Part shown: piece after piece, positions 7,479 through 14,900 of the stretch
Layout: the number at the start of each line of letters is the position of its first letter
Position numbering within the stretch: position 1 is the stretch's first letter
Source of the DNA: DATLYB01 sp964502525
GTDB taxonomy: Bacteria > Bacteroidota > Bacteroidia > Chitinophagales > CAIOSU01
Length of the DNA: 23,600 nt
Assembly: GCA_964502525.1 (NCBI GenBank)
Contig: CAZCXH010000068.1
Location: 1 to 23,600 of the forward strand
Direction: 5' to 3'
Program-made: the position numbers and the translations under genes
The notes under the pieces: model-generated
The model's database searches: none
Told to the model about the DNA's origin: nothing
The model's input: only the letters and a program-made list of their open reading frames with translations

Positions 7479-9332
7479 ATGAAAAGTATCTCTCTGCTTT
7501 TGTGCCTCGCACATGTCAGCGCATTCGGGCAGCAAACCTATTGCGGAACGGAAATGCCTCCGCACATGGTTCAATGGTTTGATAACTACATGGACAACGG
7601 CTCTTTTGCCGCCAACAAGCGCTCCAGCCCATCGGTGAAGCATGTCCCCCTGAAAATCCATCTGGTAGGCACTGATGGAGGAACCGGCTTCCTCCGGCTT
7701 CAATTCCTGCTCGATGGCTTGTGCCGGCTTAACGGGCAGTATGCGCACGTAGGCTTTTATTTTTATATCCATGAAGGCATTGATTTTATCAACAGCACGG
7801 TGCTTTACAATCATGAAGACGGCTATTACCAGGTGATTGATGATCACTATGATAACGATGCCGTAAATATCTACTACGTTGACAATGCCAGCGGCAACTG
7901 CGGCTACTATTCCGGTGGATGGGGCGACTTTGTGGTGATCGCCAATGGATGCGCAGGGTCTGCCAACAGCACGGTGGCTCACGAATTGGGTCATTACTTC
8001 GACCTGCCGCACACCTTCAGCGGATGGGAAAACCAGGACACATCGAGAGCGCCCAAGGCGAGTGACGAGCGCGTGAACGGCTCCAATTGCCGCACCGCGG
8101 GCGACCGCTTCTGCGATACCCCTGCCGACTACATCTCCGACCGATGGACCTGCCCTTACCGCTGGACCAAGCTGGACTACAATGGCGACCTTTACAACGT
8201 TGACGGCTCCCTGTTCATGTCGTATGCCAATGACGGCTGCCAGAACAAGTTCAGCCCTGAGCAGATTGACGTCATGCACGAATATCTGACTGACCAGCGC
8301 AGCGGACTTTTATCGGTTCCGCTGCCGGCAAACATGGACAGCCTTGGCGCTGCGCAGGCAATTTATCCGGCTCATGGCGCCATAGATATACCGGCAAATT
8401 TTGCGCAACTGAAATGGAGGAAAGTGCCGGGCGCCACTTACTATCACCTACAGGTGAGCCGCTTCACCACCATCGTCAATATTGACACCATCGTGCAGGA
8501 CACCTCAGTGATCATCGCCAACCTTGATGAGCCGTTCAACTACAGGTGGAGGGTGCGACCGTTCAACGAGGGCAATACCTGCGCGCCTTACAGCAACTTC
8601 TCCGTGTTCAAGACCAAAGAGGCGACATCAATTACTCCAAGCTATATCATCAGCGGAATATCATGCCCGGGCGAGGCGGACGGCTCCATTTCCGTTGGGG
8701 TTTCAGGCGGAACGCAGCCTTATTCTTTCCATTGGTCAACAGGCGATAACAACCAGATTATTTCTAACCTTTCTCCGGGCAGCTATGAGCTGACTATCTC
8801 CGAGGCCGGGCAGGATTCGCTTGTGATTTCGTTTGACATGGTTGACCCCATGCCGCTGGTCTCCGAGATCGTGCAGTCGGGCAACGTGCTTACCGCAGCG
8901 GTAACGGGCGGCTCTCCTCCATTCACCTATCAATGGTCAAACGGCTCCGGCAATGCCCAAAATCCGGTTACCTCTTCCGGCAGCTACTCCGTGAGGGTGA
9001 TTGACAGCCACGGATGCAGCGTAGTGAAATCATTTGATGCTGTGGTTACAACAGGCATTGTTCAGCCGGCTGTTGCCGCTGTGCGCGTTTATCCCAACCC
9101 TGCCGCCAATGGCGAAACGCTGATGATTGAAGTAGCCGCCACCGAAACCTTTAAGGGAACCGTTGCCTTGCTCGACAATACAGGCAGGCAGATGGCAGCA
9201 TTTGACAGGACGTTTGCAGCCGGAGCCAATACAGACGCCATCAGCCTTTCACCGTTGGCCCCCGGAGTTTACCTGCTCCGCATCACCAGCGCTGAAGGCG
9301 TGAACTTCAGCCGCAAGGTGGTGGTGATGTAA
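7479..9332 (+). CDS. Secreted M43-type zinc metalloprotease with FN3, SprB and type IX sorting domains
   Basis: I chose the ATG at 7479 (617 residues) because it opens directly into a signal peptide (MKSISLLLCLAHVSAFGQ). An in-frame ATG at 7425 would add 18 non-hydrophobic residues in front of it. The metzincin zinc motif HELGHYFDLPH gives H168, E169, H172 and H178. The family motif GDRFCDTPADY lies downstream, and the Met-turn is in FMSYANDGCQNKFS (M247). This is the pattern of the pappalysin/cytophagalysin family (M43). The usual Gly of HExxHxxGxxH is Asp here. A fibronectin-III-like domain follows (about 290-395), then two SprB-like repeats (ISCPGEADGSISVGVSGG and a second around GSPPFTYQWSNGSG), then a type IX sorting tail (VRVYPNPAANG ... 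GVYLLRIT ... KVVVM). There is no obvious propeptide. It is probably a surface or released endopeptidase. Confidence 0.9.
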   Translation: MKSISLLLCLAHVSAFGQQTYCGTEMPPHMVQWFDNYMDNGSFAANKRSSPSVKHVPLKIHLVGTDGGTGFLRLQFLLDGLCRLNGQYAHVGFYFYIHEGIDFINSTVLYNHEDGYYQVIDDHYDNDAVNIYYVDNASGNCGYYSGGWGDFVVIANGCAGSANSTVAHELGHYFDLPHTFSGWENQDTSRAPKASDERVNGSNCRTAGDRFCDTPADYISDRWTCPYRWTKLDYNGDLYNVDGSLFMSYANDGCQNKFSPEQIDVMHEYLTDQRSGLLSVPLPANMDSLGAAQAIYPAHGAIDIPANFAQLKWRKVPGATYYHLQVSRFTTIVNIDTIVQDTSVIIANLDEPFNYRWRVRPFNEGNTCAPYSNFSVFKTKEATSITPSYIISGISCPGEADGSISVGVSGGTQPYSFHWSTGDNNQIISNLSPGSYELTISEAGQDSLVISFDMVDPMPLVSEIVQSGNVLTAAVTGGSPPFTYQWSNGSGNAQNPVTSSGSYSVRVIDSHGCSVVKSFDAVVTTGIVQPAVAAVRVYPNPAANGETLMIEVAATETFKGTVALLDNTGRQMAAFDRTFAAGANTDAISLSPLAPGVYLLRITSAEGVNFSRKVVVM

Positions 9333-9378
9333 GGCGTTGGATTGCCGGTTACCCCGGTTTCAGAATATTTCTGGTTTG

Positions 9379-10293
9379 TCAATCATGCCTGAAAAATTCG
9401 GCTACCTCTTTTTCGGGCAAATCGCGATAGCCATACTTGCCTTTAATAACGCCATTATCAAGTAAATATATCCTTGGAATTTCGCCACCTGTTATTTTAA
9501 GCAGATCTCTCATTGGGATATGTGTATGACGGAATTCAGGAGTATGTGTTTCTTTAAAAAACTTCCTTCTGACCGGCATGCTTTGAATTGGAAAAACATA
9601 AGTCACGTTATCGTAAAATCCAAACTTTTTTGCCATAATGGACATCTTCCTGGAAGATTTCCTGCAGTATTCGCAGGTTGCGCTCATGAAACAAACTGCC
9701 TTTTTCCCAGCGTAAATCTCATTGGTCATCTTAGCCAAACTGTCGGTTCCCATTTTGGTCATGGCTGTTGCGGGATAATTAAACATCTCGTCTTTCGCAA
9801 GATTCTTCTCCATTAACCAGCTATCAGGAGGAGAAACAATAAACGGAACGAGCAATCCGGTGACAAACAATAGAGCCGTTGTTGCGCGTTGCCATTTAAC
9901 AGGAACCCAACTCTTGCCTGTTGAAGAAAACGGCAAAACAATCATCAAGGCCAGGTTTTTAATGACCGCTATGACTGGCGTAACCTTAAAATCTGCAATG
10001 CAATAATAAAAATCATCGCTGCCCTTTATCCATTGCAGCAGAGGAAACAGCAGAAAAACACCCAGGAGGGCAAGGGTTAATTTCCATATCAGATTGACAT
10101 ATAATCCAAATATCAGCAATAACCCTATGAGTAATTCAGCGCTGATCATCAACCTTGCCGCCACCAGCGCAAAGTTGAGGCTCATGAACTCATAAGAATA
10201 AACGTGAAGCTCATAATTGTCAATGCACATCAATTTGAAAACTCCCGATAAAAGGAATAGCATCCCTCCGATTACCCGTATCATTGCAGACAT
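9379..10293 (-). CDS. DoxX/MauE-like membrane protein fused to a thioredoxin-like domain
   Basis: The 304-residue protein has two parts. Residues 1-165 hold about four to five hydrophobic segments (for example VIGGMLFLLSGVFKL, LLIGLLLIFGLYV, LTLALLGVFLLFPLL, ATTALLFVTGLLVPF), as in the DoxX/MauE family found widely in Bacteroidota. Residues about 190-304 form a thioredoxin-like domain with a redox pair C207-E-Y-C210 and a cis-Pro-like segment GGEIPRIYLLDNG. Such fusions are thought to pass reducing equivalents across the inner membrane or act in disulfide handling (inference). It lies 74 bp downstream of a small Cys-containing lipoprotein gene in the same orientation, with a hairpin between them. 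It is convergent with the metalloprotease. An alternative start at the fourth residue is possible. Confidence 0.82.
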   Translation of the reverse strand: MSAMIRVIGGMLFLLSGVFKLMCIDNYELHVYSYEFMSLNFALVAARLMISAELLIGLLLIFGLYVNLIWKLTLALLGVFLLFPLLQWIKGSDDFYYCIADFKVTPVIAVIKNLALMIVLPFSSTGKSWVPVKWQRATTALLFVTGLLVPFIVSPPDSWLMEKNLAKDEMFNYPATAMTKMGTDSLAKMTNEIYAGKKAVCFMSATCEYCRKSSRKMSIMAKKFGFYDNVTYVFPIQSMPVRRKFFKETHTPEFRHTHIPMRDLLKITGGEIPRIYLLDNGVIKGKYGYRDLPEKEVAEFFRHD

Positions 10294-10313
10294 TCCAGTA
10301 AGATTTTAAATTA

Positions 10314-10341
10314 GAAAGGGTATGCAAACGCATACCCTTTC
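10314..10341 (-). terminator. Strong hairpin between lipoprotein and DoxX-thioredoxin genes
   Basis: A perfect 12-bp stem pairs 10314-10325 (GAAAGGGTATGC) with 10330-10341 around a 4-nt loop. It is A/T-rich at its base, giving a short T-run in the arm read on the minus strand. It lies 27 bp after the stop of the small lipoprotein and about 20 bp before the start of the next gene. It could terminate or attenuate transcription, so the lipoprotein may be made in excess over the membrane protein. Confidence 0.55.
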
Positions 10342-10367
10342 ATGAAAGATTTAGTAAAGTCGGTCAA

Positions 10368-10595
10368 TTAGCTGTTTTCGCAATCAATGGTATAAACAGT
10401 GCCGCTGTCTGTGTACTCCCTGTCCATTTCATCGCACTTTTCTCCGGCAGAAACTGTCTGAGTAACGGTGCCGCCACCTCCGCTGTAAGTGCAGGTGCAA
10501 TCATGCATCTTGCCGCACGAGGAGGATAGGGCGGCAACTCCCAATGAGCCAACGAAAATCCCCAAAATTTTTCTGAGCATTCTTAATGTTTTCAT
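10368..10595 (-). CDS. Small Cys-containing lipoprotein, 75 residues
   Basis: The start is hydrophobic (ILGIFVGSLGVAALSSSC) and ends in Cys at residue 27. This fits a Bacteroidota lipobox (small residues before Cys), although LSSSC is not canonical. The mature part has only 48 residues, with four further cysteines (C33, C35, C54, C72) and a Gly/Thr/Ser-rich loop. I do not recognise a family; short CTCTYS...C...C proteins of this sort occur in the phylum. It is preceded by a good promoter and followed by a hairpin, which supports it as a real gene. The neighbouring thioredoxin fusion suggests a link to disulfide chemistry, which is inference only. Confidence 0.72.
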   Translation of the reverse strand: MKTLRMLRKILGIFVGSLGVAALSSSCGKMHDCTCTYSGGGGTVTQTVSAGEKCDEMDREYTDSGTVYTIDCENS

Positions 10596-10640
10596 TTTGT
10601 TTGTTTTTTATGGTTAAGAATTAAAAAATAATGACGCTTA

Positions 10641-10669
10641 CAAATGTAGCAATTGCATTCAATTCCAAA
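10641..10669 (-). promoter_or_regulatory. Promoter for the small lipoprotein gene
   Basis: On the minus strand TACATTTG (10641-10648) matches TAnnTTTG exactly, and TTTG (10666-10669) lies 17 bases upstream, slightly short of the usual 19. It is about 45 bp upstream of the ATG at 10595, leaving an A-rich leader. Confidence 0.5.
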
Positions 10670-10714
10670 AATTCATTTTGCTTTTTGTTATTGTTATTAA
10701 CATGCTATGATTGC

Positions 10715-11575
10715 TTAACCAAGACTTTTTCTTACATGGAAATCAAGCTCCTTCAGGTAGCGTTCAGTGAACAATTTTTTCTGTTCGTCTGTGAAATACT
10801 GTTCCCCCTCTCCAACCTTTCCGCTTCTTATAAACTGGTCGTAAACTTTCGGCTTTGAAGGCGGGCGGTCGCCAAACTTCTCTTCGTGGCTTTTCATAAA
10901 ATCAAAATTGCATCTTTCTTTTACCCTGTCCATGACCTCCCGATTCAATTTGATGTTGCAAAAACCTGCCACTTTTCCGACCACTGCTTCAAAATCGGAC
11001 TGCATGCGCTCGTAGCTTACGTAAAGCAAAGGGAGTTTATTTTTATTGATGAACCATTCTTTGTTGAAAGTAAAATAGTTTCTTTCACCCGGCTCGAAAA
11101 ATCTTTTCATGTAATCTTCAAATTTCAAATCAGGCGTATTGTAACTCCTTTCCTGGTGATAATAGGATACCGCTACGTCCATGCCGTTCCTGTAGATGTG
11201 TATAAACCTCCCTTTGGTTTCCTGATCGAACGCGCTATATGCGTCATGCGTTTTAATCAATCTGGGAGACGATAGCTTCCGTGGCGGAATTCCCCTTACA
11301 ACATCATTTCTGATCCATGGCGACACCTCATAAATATGCTTGAAGTCCATATTGCCGTCTGTGGTAAGCTGGTATAAAAGCATTTGCATCAGGGTGGTTC
11401 CTGATTTTGGAAATGATACAATATATATATCATCGTCCCTTTCACCGAAGGCGAGCTTATATTTTATAAACTTAAGTTCGTGGGAGGCTTTCTTCAGGAA
11501 CTTAGCTTGCCTGTCAATAAATTTTTCAAGGATATCCGCTGTTTTGTAAACGAACTTTTCTCCTTTGGTTTCCAT
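10715..11575 (-). CDS. PAPS-dependent sulfotransferase (SULT-like)
   Basis: The 286-residue cytosolic enzyme should transfer sulfate from 3'-phosphoadenylyl sulfate to a hydroxyl or amine acceptor. The 5'-phosphosulfate loop SFPKSGTT is at residues 54-61 with K57. The likely catalytic base is H110 in LIKTHDAY. The 3'-phosphate motif IYRNGMDVAVSYYH at 127-140 supplies R129 and S137. A C-terminal RSGKVGEGEQYFT at 250-262 corresponds to the RKGxxGDWKNxFT motif of animal-type cytosolic sulfotransferases, so the cofactor site seems complete. The acceptor cannot be predicted; small molecules or lipids are more likely than glycans given the SULT-like pattern. The gene is alone: no PAPS synthesis gene is nearby. 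Confidence 0.92.
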   Translation of the reverse strand: METKGEKFVYKTADILEKFIDRQAKFLKKASHELKFIKYKLAFGERDDDIYIVSFPKSGTTLMQMLLYQLTTDGNMDFKHIYEVSPWIRNDVVRGIPPRKLSSPRLIKTHDAYSAFDQETKGRFIHIYRNGMDVAVSYYHQERSYNTPDLKFEDYMKRFFEPGERNYFTFNKEWFINKNKLPLLYVSYERMQSDFEAVVGKVAGFCNIKLNREVMDRVKERCNFDFMKSHEEKFGDRPPSKPKVYDQFIRSGKVGEGEQYFTDEQKKLFTERYLKELDFHVRKSLG

Positions 11576-11949
11576 AAAGTCCCTTTATCCTATGCTGAAA
11601 TTCTGCGAATTGTTTCTCCGGTTTGGCAAGTTGGAAATCAAGAATAAGCGGGATAAAAGTACTGAAAAAATTCTCTCGCTTTGACGAGAATTTCATGCTT
11701 ATGCCCGATGAGTTATCATTTATCGCACCATCATAACTCTTTCTTTGTCAAATATTTGCCTAAAGCCTGCATCTCGGATTTGGATACCTCGGAAAACTTG
11801 AGTAGATTGTGTCAGAAAGCAAGTATTTCCAAGTATTTCGTAGCTTCTATTGGTGAATAACAATATCTTGAACCCGAACTATCGTGAAGTATTTCAAAAT
11901 TTTTTATTCATACCGGATTCAACCAAATTTTTTATAAAACCCTCAAGTC
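11576..11949. other. Divergent intergenic region upstream of the giant surface-protein gene
   Basis: No gene is visible in these 374 bp. On the minus strand a stem (11668-11675 with 11686-11693) runs into six T residues, which looks like an intrinsic terminator or attenuator some 90 bp upstream of the sulfotransferase. AAGTATTTC occurs three times (11821-11829, 11831-11839, 11887-11895) before the giant gene, spaced as a tandem pair plus one. I found no exact TAnnTTTG promoter for the gene at 11950. Confidence 0.5.
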
Positions 11950-14900
11950 ATGAGAAAAATTACATTGCTCCTCACTGCAATATTTGTTGCATTATCAGCC
12001 GCACACGCGCAATCGCCTAAAAACAGCATCAACAACGGAGTTCAGTTAAAGAGGCTGAACTATATAGACCCTGATATTTTTACATTCATCGGCAAAAACG
12101 ACAATGTGATGCACATGGTGTGGGATGAAGTGACCTCAGAGCCGGTTGATTATTATGTTGTGGAGCAAAGCTTCAACGGAGCGGATTTTCAGCCTCTGGA
12201 CAGTATCAGGCCGGTTCGCATGTTTGATATTTTCGCCAACAACTATCCGCAGGGAATGGACTACAACAACAAAATTTTATACAGCACGGAAACGGGCAGC
12301 GGCCGCTTCATATATAACGATGAGCTCAACGCGGCAGAGCTTCAGCAATTGATGATCTGGTACCGCATAAGGATTGTTACCGCAAAGGGAAATTATATAT
12401 ATACAACGAAAATGAAGGAGGTGGTGAATGGCGGTGACGGAGGCAACTTTAACCAGGAATCTCAGAATTCCAACCCCAACCTGCCGGCTCAATTCTCCAA
12501 TACAGGACTTGGCGGCACCAGCAATGATTTTATCGTAGCAAGGCAGATGGTGGGGTGCCCGTCCGCGCAAACACCCCCTTCGGGCTATATCTACACGGGC
12601 AATTTCAGAACGTTTTCAGGTGAATGTTGCTTTTGGGAGGAACGCGAATACCGGCTGGCTCAGATTACAGCCCCCTGCGGATCAGCCAATGCATGGTGCT
12701 GCAATTTCGACTGCGCTCCCCTTGCCTACGATCCATGCTGCGTTCACACCTGCGGTGAATATAACCAGTGTTCCTGCCATCCCTGGACGTGCTGCAATGT
12801 CAATAATTCCAATATCTGGATCGTGTATTCTTCGACTAATTATTCGATTGGCGCCACCATCAACAACATTACGGACGTATCATGCAACGGTCGGTTTGAC
12901 GGAAGCGTTTCCATCGGCATTAATGACAGCATTCCATTGGTGTTTTACAACTGGGATAATGGCAGCATAACCGGCAGCCTGCTGAACAATCTCGCTGCGG
13001 GAATTTATTCTCTGACGGCTTCAACGCTTGACGGGTGCAGCGAAACGCTGAATTTTAACATCACTGAGCCTCCGGCTTTGAACTCAACCATTTCCGCTCG
13101 CAACGTTAGCTGCTTCGGCATTGCGGATGGCATTGTTGACGTAAGCGTTTCCGGGGGAGTTCCTCCTTACTCATACAATTGGCTCGATGGCAGCACTGCA
13201 TTAAGCGATACAACGCAGGATTTGGTGGGAGTTGGGCCTGGAAATTATGCCGTTACAGTTACTGACCAAAACGGGTGCGTCAGCAACGAATTTCTACCAG
13301 TGACCTCTCCGGATGAATTTACAGGAGTAGTCAGATTAACCGACCTTACTTGTCCGGATGCGGGTTCGGCCATACTTGAATTGTGCTGTTATGGGTCAAA
13401 TACCGGTTCTGCTGTGCTGGAGTTGTCTGGCGGCACACCGCCCGTTTCCTTCATCTGGGATGATGGCTCAACAGGCAGCGAATACAGAAATCTGTCTGCG
13501 GGAACCTACTCGGTAACGGCCATTGACGCAAACGGCTGTTCGTTCGACAGAACATTCACGCTCGGACAGCGGGATGAAATTCTTCTGAGCGCGGTTACCA
13601 CTACGACAGCCTGCGGTGAATGCAATGGTTCTGCATTCATAAGCGTTGACGGAGGTTCTGGCGCCTTCAGTTACCAATGGCCCCCATCGGTAGCGAGCAC
13701 AACCAACACGGCATCTAATTTGTGTGCCGGATCATATACGGTTATTGTTAATGATTTATTTGCCACCAGTTGCTTTAAGGCTATTACAGTCACCATAAAC
13801 AATATTGGAGCAGAAACAATAACAACCGGCAAAACCGATGCTTCCTGCTTTGGCGCATGCGATGGAACCGCATCAGTAAGCTTTAATTGCAGCGATGCCC
13901 CCTGCACGGTGACATGGTTTGATACAGTTGGAAACCAACTGTCAACGGATAATTCAATTAGCGGGCTTTGTGCCGGCACCTATTCCGTTGTAGTATCAAA
14001 CTCAGCAGGATGCACAGCCGCGCAAACGGTTGATATATTGGAGCCTGCAAAGTTTGACCCGGGTCTCAACCTGGTCAATGAAACTTGCTTTGGCGCCTGC
14101 GATGGAATTGCCTCAGCCGCACCCACCGGAGGCGCGTCACCCTACACGCTTAGCTGGCTGGACAGTAATGGAACCTCCATCGGAACCTCAAGCCTGATTA
14201 CAGGCTTGTGTGCAGGAGCCTACGAATTGGTTGTGACGGATAATGCCGGTTGCACCGCATCTTTCCCATTCAATATCACTTCGTTCAACAATCTGTTCGC
14301 AACATGGAACGTAACCCATAATCTTTGCTTTGGCGACTGCAACGGGTCAATCACAGTTACAGCTTCAGGCGGAACAGCTCCCTATTCATTCCAATGGTTT
14401 AGCAATGGCGTGCAGCTTCCCGAAACAGGCTTTCACCTTTCCAGCCTTTGCGCGGGAACATATACGATGCAGGTGACCGATCAAAACGGGTGTACATATA
14501 CCACCCCTGATATTTTCGTTATTGAAAATCCGGAACCAACGGCATCCATCGCCACAACAGACCTTTCATGCACCAGCATCTGCAATGGTGCTGCCGTCAT
14601 CACCGCATCGGGCGGATCAGGAGCCTTGATTTATGAATGGTTCGACAATTTTGGTGTGCTTATCGGTTCAGCAACCGGTGCTTCCGAGGACAGCCTCTGT
14701 GCAGGAGATTATTTTGCAGAAGTTTCCGACAGCAATGGATGCACCACCGGAAGAATACCTTTTACCATCAATGACATTAATCCTCTTGTTGCTGCTTTGA
14801 CCGAATCCAATGTTTCATGTTTTGGCGCGGCTGACGGTGCCATTGCCGTTGATATAAGCGGAGGCTTCCCGCCTTATAATTTCTCATGGAGCAATGGCGC

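Noticed and set aside
7401..8279. 292-codon minus-strand frame opposite the metalloprotease
   Set aside because: It is a shadow of the coding strand: the plus-strand frame has a signal peptide, zinc motif and sorting tail, and the antisense product has no domain features.
10631..10858. 75-codon plus-strand frame overlapping the sulfotransferase 3' end
   Set aside because: It overlaps the conserved C-terminus of the sulfotransferase and a promoter on the other strand; it is a chance hydrophobic frame.
11648..11662. GCGGGATAAAAGTACT as a third MITE-like end
   Set aside because: Only about ten bases match the element's terminal repeat, and no partner end or interior words are nearby.
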